Source of the DNA: Phycisphaerae bacterium
GTDB lineage: Bacteria; Planctomycetota; Phycisphaerae; Phycisphaerales; SM1A02
Direction: 5' to 3'
Assembly (NCBI GenBank): GCA_002709295.1
Contig: PAQL01000004.1
Coordinates: 77,356-141,355, forward strand
Length of the DNA: 64,000 bases
The position numbers and the translations under genes were made by a program. Under the pieces are notes generated by a model. It was not told the origin of the DNA, did not search any database, and was given only the letters and a program-made list of their open reading frames with translations. Of the stretch, positions 19,001 through 26,484 are shown piece after piece. Numbering within the stretch: position 1 is the first letter of the stretch; the number at the start of each line of letters is the position of its first letter.

Positions 19001-19492
19001 AACGACCAGTCCAACAGCAACGAGCGCTACGACGACGTCCGCAGGGCGATCTACATGCCGGTGATCCGGAACGACATGTATTCGCTGTTCTCGACCTTCG
19101 ACTACACGGATCCGAGCATCTCCCTCGAGTCGAGGCCCGCGACCGTGGTCGCCCAGCAGTCCCTTTTCATGATGAACAGTCCGATGGTGGCCTCCCAGGC
19201 GGAGTCGCTGGCGATCCGGCTTCTGGAGGACGAATCGCTGGATGACGCGGGTCGGGTCTCCGCGGCCTACGAGATCTGCTTCGCGCGCCCCGCCGGTTCC
19301 GACGAGATTCGAAGAGCCCTTTCGTTCGTGGACCGCGTGAGCGAGGAGGCGGGGCCCGGAATCAGCATCCCGTGGCCGTCTCCCCGGGGCATGGGAGGCG
19401 AGGAACCCGTGCAGATAAGCCCCCGCGCTCACGGGTGGAGAAGTCTCTGCAAGGTTCTGATCGCCTCCAACGAGTTCATCTACATCCGCTGA
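16043..19492 (+). CDS. PSD1 and planctomycete cytochrome C domain protein (DUF1549/DUF1553)
   Basis: A 1149-aa exported protein typical of Planctomycetota. A signal segment (residues about 5-25) precedes a cytochrome-type domain with CLECH at 57-61. The DUF1549 (PSCyt2) region begins near WSRNDLDRFILSRL and contains a second heme-like motif CARCH at 376-380. A beta-rich middle part resembles a carbohydrate-binding module (VDGGEWILRIRYASQ...). The DUF1553 (PSD1) domain follows with RTMVNRLWAWHFGRGIV and FGLRGDRPSHPELLDWM. An open frame continues upstream to 15257 but overlaps the phosphatase gene; the ATG at 16043 has GGGAG 5 nt before it and gives a signal peptide. Family members are suggested to act on polysaccharides or in electron transfer, but no reaction is established. 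A DUF1501 gene follows, as usual. Confidence 0.9.
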   Translation: MRRFVGQILWMPIATCIVGGVVVAGEVDDDPAVLDSLDARGVEFFESRIRPILVENCLECHGTDPDELKGGLNLSSASALRRGGESGKVVIPGDPEASPLYRAVTYADKEFAMPPRGRLSRAEIMSIRQWIEMGAPDPRIEVEGKGPADEAARDSWLDPDGLGRTHWAYVPMAEASPPVVPGDDWSRNDLDRFILSRLREAGITPGPEADPRTLARRAFFDLIGLPPTPEQMAVFLAEHAADPDDAWSALIERLLASPHYGERWARHWLDVARYADSNGLDENTAFGNAWRYRDWVIRAFNQDLPYDEFVTMQIAGDLLPEPEDRDEAVDNLVATGFLSLGPKVLAEPDKEKMLVDLVDEQLDVLGKTFLAQTIGCARCHDHKFDPVPHDDYYAMAGILISTRTMASLNTVARVLERDLATTAEIETARRHAEATRRNGEALATANTEGASALGTTWSGRTSDVLLAAAGLETTPKVQEAEDNAATNLGTNFDRWGDGVGVIHSVRQQQPQFVEYDIDAVDGGEWILRIRYASQEPRPVRLLAGDTEVVKEVCAESTGGFSVENLRWKTHEVELPEGTTRIRFERNGSFPHFDKVSFTSGKAMEEHRSEIDRVAAEEGIDPPLLARWSEALSGDSIFVAWREYAAIDPDRWDEEAPRITSDLQERFAADSKEADDEDGRSGATPREVPFVRSMVAGPSPRSLASVADRWQTTTSLVLDSWDRHLANADDDEARKLLPDPAQEIYRSALIGDRGVLRVGPEVVPYYPEEVRERLASLETEKRELASTKPPSIVKGIVVEEGEPRDLPVFIRGDHTNKREESVPRGFLSVLSGTVEEPTIPQDGSGRLELSSWITDPEHPLTARTMVNRLWAWHFGRGIVKTPSNFGLRGDRPSHPELLDWMARRLVSDGWSIKNMHRLIMNSSVYRLSGEVDSSAMEKDPSNELWWRREPRRLEAEPIRDSIFAVGGSLDLDLGGSLLRSSNFGYVTNDQSNSNERYDDVRRAIYMPVIRNDMYSLFSTFDYTDPSISLESRPATVVAQQSLFMMNSPMVASQAESLAIRLLEDESLDDAGRVSAAYEICFARPAGSDEIRRALSFVDRVSEEAGPGISIPWPSPRGMGGEEPVQISPRAHGWRSLCKVLIASNEFIYIR

Positions 19493-19651
19493 ACCGCGGA
19501 GATCACCGGATCCCCGTCTCATCCCGGATAGTCGCCCGCCGGGCCGGTTCCCGGGCGTGCCGGGACGGCATCGAACCCCGACCGGGATCGGCCGGCACGA
19601 GCCCGGGGAGTGAATCGGATGATCCCCGGCCGGAATGTCCGGAGATGCCGC

Positions 19652-19657
19652 TATCGT
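19652..19657 (+). promoter_or_regulatory. -10-like box TATCGT close to the DUF1501 start
   Basis: TATCGT ends 6 nt before the ATG at 19664, so the transcript would begin at or next to the start codon. The same geometry recurs at six other genes in the window. Confidence 0.45.
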
Positions 19658-19663
19658 AGGGGC

Positions 19664-21112
19664 ATGGACTCGGGATTCTGCGGCATCCGAAGAAACAGAT
19701 CCAGACGCGACATGCTCAAGCAGTGTTGCTCCGGTTTCGGTGCGGTCGCGCTCGCCGGGCTGCTTGCCGACGAGTCCCTCGCCCAGGAGGTCATGCGGCG
19801 ACCGGGTCGAATCGACCCGATGCAGCGCGGTCCGCTCGCGGTTCGAAAGCCGCACTTCGCTCCGAAGGCCAAGCGGGTGATCTTCCTGTTCATGCACGGT
19901 GGTCCGTCGCAGGTCGACACCTTCGACTACAAGCCCCGGCTTCAGAAGGAGACCGGGAACCCGCTTCCGTTCGACAAGCCGAGGGTGCAGTTCGCCAAGA
20001 CGGGAAACCTCATGGCGAGCCCCTACAAGTGGAAGCAGCACGGCGAGTGCGGGCAGTGGGTCAGCGAGATCTTTCCCGAGACCGCCAGCGTGGTGGACGA
20101 CCTCTGTTTCATCAAGAGTCTTCACGGATCGAATCCGGCCCATGGTGCCGCTCTCCTGAAGATCCACACCGGAAGCGAGAACTTCGTCCGGCCTTCGATG
20201 GGTTCGTGGGTCACCTACGGACTCGGTTCGGAGAACCAGAACCTGCCCGGTTTCGTCACGATCTGCCCGACCCTCGGGCACGGCGGGGTCAACAACTACT
20301 CCTCCGCATTCCTGCCCGCCGCGTATCACGGCACCTCGATCGGTCATGCGGGCGTGAAGGCCTCGCAGGCCCGCTTCGAGCACATGACGGCGATGGGCGA
20401 CGCGGGCATCCAGCGTGCGGAGCTCGACCTGCTCAAGCAGATCAACCGGATCGACCTCGACGAGCACGGTCGCAACGCGGCGCTTGAAGGTCGGATCGAG
20501 ACCTTCGAACTCGCCTTCCGGATGCAGGGGATCGCGCCCGAGGTCATGGATCTCGCCAACGAGTCACCGGCCACCAGGAAGCTCTACGGCCTCGAGGATC
20601 CGGTCACCGAGAATTTCGGCCGCCAGTGCCTGCTCGCCCGTCGTTTCAGCGAGCGAGGAGTCCGCTTCGTCCAGTGCACCCATTCCTACAAGTGGGATCA
20701 GCATGGAAACCTCGAGGCTGCCCATCGGAACAACGCCCGCGAGGTCGACACCGGGATCGCCGGTCTGATCAAGGACCTCAAGAGCCGGGGCATGCTCGAT
20801 GAGACCCTGGTGCTCTGGGGTGGTGAGTTCGGGCGCACGCCGGTGGCCCAGGACGGCAACGGACGCGATCACAACCCGCACGGATTCACCATGTGGATGG
20901 CGGGCGGGGGGGTGAAGCCGGGCTTCTCCCACGGCGCCACCGACGAGTACGGGTTCTACGCGGTGGAGGACAAGGTTCACGTCCACGATCTCCACGCCAC
21001 CATGCTGGCCCTGCTCGGGATCGATCACGAGCGTCTTACCTATCGAGATGCGGGACGTGACTTCAGGCTGACCGACGTCGAGGGGCGCGTGGTCACCGAG
21101 ATCATGGCCTGA
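19664..21112 (+). CDS. Tat-exported DUF1501 family protein
   Basis: A 482-aa protein of the DUF1501 family, distantly related to alkaline phosphatases and sulfatases. The N terminus has a twin-arginine signal (SRRDMLKQ at 13-20, then a hydrophobic GFGAVALAGLL and a cleavage-like SLAQ). The family block IFLFMHGGPSQVDTFDYKP follows, and EFGRTPVAQDGNGRDHNP is near the C terminus. The ATG at 19664 lies 6 nt after a TATCGT box. An alternative ATG at 19619 has GGGGAG upstream and would put 15 residues before this start, so the start is not settled. DUF1501 and PSD1 genes occur as neighbours throughout Planctomycetota and probably act together outside the cytoplasm. Confidence 0.88.
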   Translation: MDSGFCGIRRNRSRRDMLKQCCSGFGAVALAGLLADESLAQEVMRRPGRIDPMQRGPLAVRKPHFAPKAKRVIFLFMHGGPSQVDTFDYKPRLQKETGNPLPFDKPRVQFAKTGNLMASPYKWKQHGECGQWVSEIFPETASVVDDLCFIKSLHGSNPAHGAALLKIHTGSENFVRPSMGSWVTYGLGSENQNLPGFVTICPTLGHGGVNNYSSAFLPAAYHGTSIGHAGVKASQARFEHMTAMGDAGIQRAELDLLKQINRIDLDEHGRNAALEGRIETFELAFRMQGIAPEVMDLANESPATRKLYGLEDPVTENFGRQCLLARRFSERGVRFVQCTHSYKWDQHGNLEAAHRNNAREVDTGIAGLIKDLKSRGMLDETLVLWGGEFGRTPVAQDGNGRDHNPHGFTMWMAGGGVKPGFSHGATDEYGFYAVEDKVHVHDLHATMLALLGIDHERLTYRDAGRDFRLTDVEGRVVTEIMA

Positions 21113-21193
21113 GCATTCCGATCGGCGACGACCGCCTCACGAGGGCGTTCGTCCTTCGGATCATCGCTCCACCGTTCTCCCAGCCCGAACCGA

Positions 21194-22219
21194 TCAGATC
21201 CGCGGCACGGCGACCGCCGGCGTCCGCACCACGATGCCTCCGGGGGCGTCGACCCACCGACCGTCGATGCGAAGGGGTTCTCCGGTGATGCTCTCGACGA
21301 TGCCGCCGGCGGCTCGGACCACTGCGCATCCGCCGGCATGATCCCAGCTCTTCTCCCGGTAGCCCTCGCGGGCGAGCCGCAGGTAGAGATCGGCCCGACC
21401 GCTGGCGACCATCGCATACTTGCACTGACTGTCGATGCGGATCGGCGTGGTCGACACACCGGTGGCTTCGAGCGCCGCGCTGGTGCGATCCTGGTCACCG
21501 TGCGCCTTCTCGTAGGAGAGGCAGACCCGGACCTGGCCGTCGGGTGGGGATGCGGAGACCGAGATCGGCGAGAGGTCCGCGACGGATGCGGCGGTGGCGG
21601 GGCCGGCGAAGGCGCCCTCGCCGACCACCCCGAGGTAGATGCTTCCGGTCGGATCGGCGGCCCCGTAGTCGTCCGAGACCCCCCCGGCGAGGTGAGGACA
21701 GCCGAGCAGCCCCACCACGGGGTCGCCATGTTCGACGAGGCCGAGCGCGATCGCGAACTGCTGGCCGCGCAGGAAGCCCTTGGTGCCGTCGATGGGGTCG
21801 AGCGACCAGAAGACGTCCCGGCCCTCGCTGGCCGGATCGAGTCCGCCCGCATCCAGAAGCTCCCGCAGTTCGGCCTCGGTGGTGGGCGCGGCGGAGGCGA
21901 GGCCGGCGGATTCAAGCGCCTCGCCGGAGAGTCGCAGCAGCTGCTCCACCATCCTCGGGCCGCCCTCGTCCAGCGAATCGATGCCCTCCTCCCCGACGAT
22001 CCGGTCGGCATGCTCCACCTCCGCGGCCTGCAGGGCGGCGGTGATCGCGACCTGCACCGCAAGGTCGGCGACGGTCACGGGACTGCGATCGTCCTTGAGC
22101 AGGTCGACGAGATCGGCGCGTTCCGCGGCGGCACGGCGGGCGACGCCGCTGGCGGCGGCAAAGGCGTGAACGACTGAATCAAGGGTGCTGGGCTTCACGG
22201 ATCCGAGGCTCCGGTTCAT
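21194..22219 (-). CDS. 3'(2'),5'-bisphosphate nucleotidase (HAL2/MET22-like PAP phosphatase)
   Basis: A member of the inositol monophosphatase fold. The metal motif WSLDPIDGTKGFLRGQQFAIALG and the following VVGLLGCP are characteristic of HAL2-like 3'-phosphoadenosine 5'-phosphate (PAP) phosphatases, more than of plain inositol phosphatases. EEGIDS near residue 85 and SWDHAGGCAVVRAAGG near the C terminus complete the three metal and substrate motifs. Length is 341 aa from the Met at 22219; an in-frame ATG at 22264 would add 15 residues. PAP is the waste product of PAPS-dependent sulfotransferases, three of which lie at 6.5-12.7 kb, so a link to sulfation is likely but inferred. The permease gene lies 57 nt upstream on the same strand. 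Confidence 0.8.
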   Translation of the reverse strand: MNRSLGSVKPSTLDSVVHAFAAASGVARRAAAERADLVDLLKDDRSPVTVADLAVQVAITAALQAAEVEHADRIVGEEGIDSLDEGGPRMVEQLLRLSGEALESAGLASAAPTTEAELRELLDAGGLDPASEGRDVFWSLDPIDGTKGFLRGQQFAIALGLVEHGDPVVGLLGCPHLAGGVSDDYGAADPTGSIYLGVVGEGAFAGPATAASVADLSPISVSASPPDGQVRVCLSYEKAHGDQDRTSAALEATGVSTTPIRIDSQCKYAMVASGRADLYLRLAREGYREKSWDHAGGCAVVRAAGGIVESITGEPLRIDGRWVDAPGGIVVRTPAVAVPRI

Positions 22220-22276
22220 GGGAGAGAGGGACCGGAGGGTATCCCACAAGATCCGATCGGTCATCCATGGACCGGT

Positions 22277-23464
22277 TCAGACTTCTGCTGCGGGTCGCGT
22301 CACGGGTCGATCTCGTCTGCGGGTGTCCTTCGGATCACCGGGTCCGAGGACCACCGCGATCCAGCTCAGATCCTCCGTTCCCTCGAGCAGGATCTTGACG
22401 ATCATCGTCAAAGGCACCGAGAGGAACATCCCCACGGGGCCGAGGATGAAGCCCCAGAACACGAGGGAGAGGAACACCACCAGAGGAGAGAGGCCCATCC
22501 GCCGACCCATGATCCGGGGTTCGGTCAGACTGCCGATGCCGATGTTGATCGCGAGGTAGAGGATGCTGACCCCGGCCGCGGTTCCCGCTCCCTCGACCAC
22601 CAGCGCGACCAGGATGGGCGGAATCGCCGCGATGATCGAACCCAGCGATGGAACGTAGTTGAGGACGAAGGCGATGAGACCGAAGACCACCGCGTAGGGA
22701 AGGCCCAGCATCCAGCAACCGACGCCGGCGATCAGGCCGGTCGCGGCGCTGGTGAAGGTCTTCACCACGAGGTAGCCCTGGAGGTCGCTCAGGACGTGCC
22801 GCCAGCGTTCCAGCGTGTCCTCGCCGGCGCTCCGGCTGGCGATCATCCGGACCTTGGTGGGAATCGCCGTGGCCTCCATCAGGATGAAGACCACGGTCAG
22901 AAGCACGAACACCGTGTCCTGAAGGAGACCGACGAGGGTGTTGAGGGTGCGCTGGATGTAGGGAAAGAGGACATCGAGGTCGGTGAGCTGGCTGATCTGG
23001 GCGACACCCATCGCCGTCGATCCACCGATGTCGACCCCGCCCTCGCTGGATGTCTCCGTGGCCGCCTCCGCAGTCGATGCCGCGGGCTCGGGGTCGCCAC
23101 CCAGCTTGAGGCCGCGAGCCTCGAGCCACTCCACCGCGGAATCGATCTTGAGCTGGAGAAGTTCCTGGTACTGCGGGATCTCCGCGGCAAGGGCGGTCGC
23201 GGTGGTGGTGAAGATCGCGGCGGCGGCAAGTCCGAAGAGCATCACGACGAAGAAGACCGTGAGGGTCGCCAGCCAGCGTCGGAGCCCCATCCTCACCAGC
23301 ATCGCGGTGGGCGGAAGGCTGATCACCGCGACGAAGATGGCGGCGAGGATCGGCACCACGATCGAGGAGGCGGCCTTCATGCCGGCCACGACGATCACGA
23401 AGGCCGCCAGGACCATCATGGTCTGGCCTCCTGCACCTCTTCTGCTGGGGATCGAATCCGCCAT
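22277..23464 (-). CDS. AI-2E family transporter (TqsA/PerM-like permease)
   Basis: A 395-aa polytopic membrane protein of the PF01594 family. It has N-terminal hairpin helices (residues about 14-50 and 60-90) and a charged non-membrane loop rich in Glu, Ala and Ser around 110-150. The C-terminal helix cluster contains the family segments YAVVFGLIAFVLNYVPSLGS and LVFWGFILGPVGMFLSVPL. Members export diverse small molecules or ions (autoinducer-2, Na+); the substrate is not predictable. A TACACT box ends 7 nt before the ATG, suggesting leaderless translation. The PAP phosphatase gene follows. Confidence 0.85.
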   Translation of the reverse strand: MADSIPSRRGAGGQTMMVLAAFVIVVAGMKAASSIVVPILAAIFVAVISLPPTAMLVRMGLRRWLATLTVFFVVMLFGLAAAAIFTTTATALAAEIPQYQELLQLKIDSAVEWLEARGLKLGGDPEPAASTAEAATETSSEGGVDIGGSTAMGVAQISQLTDLDVLFPYIQRTLNTLVGLLQDTVFVLLTVVFILMEATAIPTKVRMIASRSAGEDTLERWRHVLSDLQGYLVVKTFTSAATGLIAGVGCWMLGLPYAVVFGLIAFVLNYVPSLGSIIAAIPPILVALVVEGAGTAAGVSILYLAINIGIGSLTEPRIMGRRMGLSPLVVFLSLVFWGFILGPVGMFLSVPLTMIVKILLEGTEDLSWIAVVLGPGDPKDTRRRDRPVTRPAAEV

Positions 23465-23471
23465 GCCGGGG

Positions 23472-23477
23472 AGTGTA
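23472..23477 (-). promoter_or_regulatory. -10-like box TACACT close to the AI-2E permease start
   Basis: Minus-strand TACACT, separated from the ATG at 23464 by 7 nt. There is no Shine-Dalgarno between box and start, as expected for a leaderless transcript. Confidence 0.5.
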
Positions 23478-23543
23478 CCGGCGGCGGGGATCGATCCGGC
23501 GAGGTCCCCTCCGGCTCTTCGGGCCTGAAGTCCCTCCGGTGCC

Positions 23544-23549
23544 TATGCT
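23544..23549 (+). promoter_or_regulatory. Possible -10 box of the sugar dehydrogenase operon
   Basis: TATGCT, 112 nt upstream of the ATG at 23662. If used, transcription starts near 23556 and the RNA begins almost at once with the hairpin at 23560-23596. Confidence 0.35.
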
Positions 23550-23559
23550 GGTTGTCGGT

Positions 23560-23596
23560 CGGAACGGATCGCCATGCGGCATGGCGATCCGTTCCG
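23560..23596. repeat. Perfect 16-bp inverted repeat (5-nt loop) in the probable leader of the sugar dehydrogenase gene
   Basis: Arms 23560-23575 (CGGAACGGATCGCCAT) and 23581-23596 pair completely around GCGGC. It lies 65 nt upstream of the start codon, just downstream of a possible TATGCT promoter box, and has no U-tract. It could be a 5'-end RNA hairpin, a large operator, or a dispersed repeat unit. A terminator for the divergent gene is excluded by orientation, since that gene starts to the left. Confidence 0.75.
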
Positions 23597-23661
23597 GCGA
23601 CGGCGCCTTGAACGGCACGCCTGATTTCAGAAGCAAGACTCAAGCAGTCGGAACCACCCTC

Positions 23662-24924
23662 ATGCCATTCCTCTCGATTCTCACCATCAGCCTCTCCATC
23701 CTGAGCGGAGGGGAGACCTCCAGTGACCCGTCCACGGCAGGAGCCGTCATCGGTGGGAACAACGAGATCCCGCGGATGCGCCCGATCCGGGTCTTCGAGG
23801 ACGTGAAGCTGAAGCGCCCGGTCCAGATCCTGTCCCGGCCCGACCAGCCGGAGAACCTCTACGTCCTTGAGCAGCCGGGCCGGATCCTCGTCCTCGATCG
23901 AACTCGTCCCGACATGACGGATCCCGAGGTCTTTCTCGACATCCGTCCCGGCGTGAGGATGAAGAACAACGAGGAGGGCCTTCTGGCGATGACGTTCTCC
24001 CCCGAGGTCGAGGAGGACGGTCACTTCTACCTGTACTACTCGGCGAGTTCGCCACGACGATCGGTGCTGTCCCGATTCACCGTCGGTGATGACGGTGAGG
24101 CGGATCCCGGATCCGAGAAGGTGCTCCTCGAGATCAAGCAGCCGTGGGGCAATCACAATGGTGGTGATGTCGCGTTCGGTCCGGATGGAATGCTCTACCT
24201 CTCCATCGGCGACGGGGGTGCCGCCAACGACCCGATGAACCACGCCCAGAATCTGGAGACGCTTCTGGGGACCGTCATCCGCATCGATCCGTCCCGTTCC
24301 GAGGGTGACCGGCCGTACGGGATTCCGGAGGACAACCCCTTCGTGGGTCGTGAGGACGCCCGTCCGGAGATCTGGGCCTACGGTCTTCGGAACATCTGGA
24401 GGATGTCCTTCGACGAGGAGACGGGAAGGCTCTGGGGTGGAGATGTCGGACAGAACAAGTACGAAGAGGTCGATGTGATCGAGTCCGGCGGCAACTACGG
24501 CTGGAGGATCCGCGAGGGCAAGCATCCCTTCCGGGCAGACGAATCCGCGCCGGAGGGTGTGGAGCTGATCGATCCGATCGTCGAATATCCCCGCGGGGAC
24601 GGGATCAGCATCACCGGCGGCCACGTCTATCGGGGGACGGCGAGGCCCGCCGCGGTCGGAACCTATCTCTACGGGGACTACCGGTCCGGCCGCATCTGGG
24701 GGATTCGTGAGAACGACGGCAGCCTCTCCAAGGGACCGGTCCAGGTCGCCCGTCTCCGGAACTCGCTGATCTCGAGCTTCGGGAAGGATGCCGACGGCGA
24801 GATCTGGATCTGCACCTTCGAGGGCGACGAGTACCCCGGGCACGGCGCGATCTGGCGATTCACCGGACCGCTGAAGCCTGCAAGGAAGGCGGAGACGAAA
24901 CCCGCCGGGACCACCGACGGGTGA
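23662..24924 (+). CDS. PQQ-type glucose/sorbosone dehydrogenase-like protein (six-bladed propeller)
   Basis: A 420-aa secreted protein. The first 15 residues (MPFLSILTISLSILS) look like a short signal peptide. The beta-propeller of the glucose/sorbosone dehydrogenase family (PF07995) follows. Recognisable blocks are WGNHNGGDVAFGPDGMLYLSIGDGG (in part), YGLRNIWRMSFD, GGDVGQNKYEEVD and GGHVYRGTARPAAVGTYLYGDY. Family members oxidise aldoses with PQQ, but many bacterial ones have unknown substrates. The frame is open to 23473, yet the region upstream of 23662 contains a perfect hairpin and no homology. The stop overlaps the next start (GTGA at 24921), so translation is coupled to pqiA. Confidence 0.82.
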   Translation: MPFLSILTISLSILSGGETSSDPSTAGAVIGGNNEIPRMRPIRVFEDVKLKRPVQILSRPDQPENLYVLEQPGRILVLDRTRPDMTDPEVFLDIRPGVRMKNNEEGLLAMTFSPEVEEDGHFYLYYSASSPRRSVLSRFTVGDDGEADPGSEKVLLEIKQPWGNHNGGDVAFGPDGMLYLSIGDGGAANDPMNHAQNLETLLGTVIRIDPSRSEGDRPYGIPEDNPFVGREDARPEIWAYGLRNIWRMSFDEETGRLWGGDVGQNKYEEVDVIESGGNYGWRIREGKHPFRADESAPEGVELIDPIVEYPRGDGISITGGHVYRGTARPAAVGTYLYGDYRSGRIWGIRENDGSLSKGPVQVARLRNSLISSFGKDADGEIWICTFEGDEYPGHGAIWRFTGPLKPARKAETKPAGTTDG

Positions 24925-25541
24925 CCGGCGTCGCCGCGGGGACCATCGCCGGCTGCACGGCGTGCGGGGGCGTCTGCACGATCGATGCCTCCGGGATCGA
25001 AGGCAGGGTCCGGCTTCGCTGTCCGCATTGCGGTCACCCGCTTCCAGACGTCGGAAGCCTTCGCATCTCGAGGTCGAGGACCGCGGCATTCGCGACCTCG
25101 GCCCTGCTGCTCTACCCGCCCGCGGTGCTGATGCCGGTGCTCCGGATCGATCGACTCGGGCATGCCCATGAGACGGGGATCATCGACGGCGTCGCCACGC
25201 TCTTCAGGGATGGTCACGGATGGCTGGCGGCGATCGTCCTGGTCTGCTCGGTGATCATTCCGCTCTCCAAGCTTCTGGGCCTCCTCGTGCTCTGCACGGC
25301 CCGCATCCGGGTGGGCACGGCGACTCGCAGACGAGTGTGGGGCGTGATCGAGGCACTCGGCCGATGGGGGATGCTGGACGTGCTGCTGGTCGCGGCCCTG
25401 GTTGCGCTGGTGAAGCTGGGGGATCTCGTCCGCATCGAACCGGGACCCGGCGCCGCGATCTTCGCGATCATGGTCGCCTTCTCCCTGCTGGCCTCGGCCT
25501 GCTTCGATCCGCGTGCGGTCCGACAGGAGGAGACGTCATGA
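24921..25541 (+). CDS. PqiA-like membrane protein, single-unit form
   Basis: Paraquat-inducible protein A family, an inner-membrane partner of MCE-type lipid transport proteins. The N terminus has two zinc-ribbon-type cysteine pairs (CTACGG near 12-17, CPHCGH near 34-39). Four hydrophobic segments follow, with the family pattern VLRIDRLG, IIPLSKLLGLLVL and RWGMLDVLLVAALVALVKLGD. At 206 aa it is about half the length of E. coli PqiA, which carries two such units. The GTG start overlaps the upstream stop and its own stop overlaps the ATG of the MCE gene, so all three are translationally coupled. Confidence 0.85.
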   Translation: MTGVAAGTIAGCTACGGVCTIDASGIEGRVRLRCPHCGHPLPDVGSLRISRSRTAAFATSALLLYPPAVLMPVLRIDRLGHAHETGIIDGVATLFRDGHGWLAAIVLVCSVIIPLSKLLGLLVLCTARIRVGTATRRRVWGVIEALGRWGMLDVLLVAALVALVKLGDLVRIEPGPGAAIFAIMVAFSLLASACFDPRAVRQEETS

Positions 25542-26470
25542 CCGAAGAACAGGGTGACCGAGCGGAAGCAACGATCGATCGACCGCCATCCGCGATCATC
25601 GAGCCTCGTGAAGGGGCGTTCGGGGGAGGCGGTCTGATCTGGGGGATCCCCCTGATCGTGGCCCTGGTGGTGGCCGTGATCGCGTGGCGGGCATGGAGCG
25701 ATCGCGCCTTCGAGGTGGTCGTCGACTTCGAGACCGCCCACGGCCTTGCCGGTGGTGACCCGGTCCGGTCCTTCGGGATCGAGGTCGGCAGCGTGAGCTC
25801 CCTCGAACTCGTCCACGACCCCTCCCGACCCGATCGTCCGATCGTTCGAGCGACGCTCGCCATCGATCCCGAGGATCGTGATCTGCTTCGGACCGACACC
25901 GTCTTCTGGATCGAGCACCCTCGAGTCGACTTCGGCGGGGTCGGAGGTCTCGACACGATCACCGGTCCGCGCTACGTGGGCATGTCGCCCGGCAGCGGGG
26001 ACCGGGATCGCGGACCGTTCATCGGGCTGGCAAGGCCTCCGGTCGCGGCATCGCATGCGGATGGATTGCAGGTCGTCCTTCACGCCTCCGATCGCGCAGG
26101 GATGCGCGAGGGCGGAGCGGTGACCTACCGCGGCGTGCAGATCGGTCGGATTCTCGACGTCGGTCTCGCTCCCCGGGCCTCGCGAGTCGAGGCCACGGTG
26201 CTGATCGACGGGAGATACGCGCCGATCGTGAGAACCAACTCGCGATTCTTCTCGACCAGCGGCATCGGATTCGAACTCGGCTTCGACGGACTTCGTGCCG
26301 ATGTCGAGTCACTCGAGTCGATGGTGGCGGGAGGAGTCGGCGTCGCCACGCCGAATCGCCTCGGTGATCCCGCCGAGCCGGGGGCTCGATACCCGCTCCA
26401 GGATCGAGCGGATCCGGGCTGGCTGGAGTGGGATCCCGAGATCGATCTCGACGTCGACGGCGTCGACTGA
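25538..26470 (+). CDS. MCE (MlaD/PqiB-like) protein with two MCE domains
   Basis: A 310-aa inner-membrane-anchored periplasmic protein for lipid trafficking between membranes. One transmembrane segment (about residues 34-50, LIWGIPLIVALVVAVIA) precedes two MCE domains. The first starts near FEVVVDFETAHGLAGGDPVRS, written here over 20 residues at most, and the second near LQVVLHASDRAGMREGGAV. PqiB of E. coli has three MCE domains, so this is a shorter version. AGGAGGAG at 25525-25532 and the ATGA overlap with pqiA fix the start. No PqiC-like lipoprotein follows: the next gene converges from the minus strand 14 nt after the stop. Confidence 0.85.
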   Translation: MTEEQGDRAEATIDRPPSAIIEPREGAFGGGGLIWGIPLIVALVVAVIAWRAWSDRAFEVVVDFETAHGLAGGDPVRSFGIEVGSVSSLELVHDPSRPDRPIVRATLAIDPEDRDLLRTDTVFWIEHPRVDFGGVGGLDTITGPRYVGMSPGSGDRDRGPFIGLARPPVAASHADGLQVVLHASDRAGMREGGAVTYRGVQIGRILDVGLAPRASRVEATVLIDGRYAPIVRTNSRFFSTSGIGFELGFDGLRADVESLESMVAGGVGVATPNRLGDPAEPGARYPLQDRADPGWLEWDPEIDLDVDGVD

Positions 26471-26484
26471 AGGGCTCCCGGGTT

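Noticed and set aside
18197..20467. A 756-codon minus-strand open frame across the PSD1 and DUF1501 genes
   Set aside because: Both plus-strand genes have strong family motifs over the whole stretch; the opposite frame has none.
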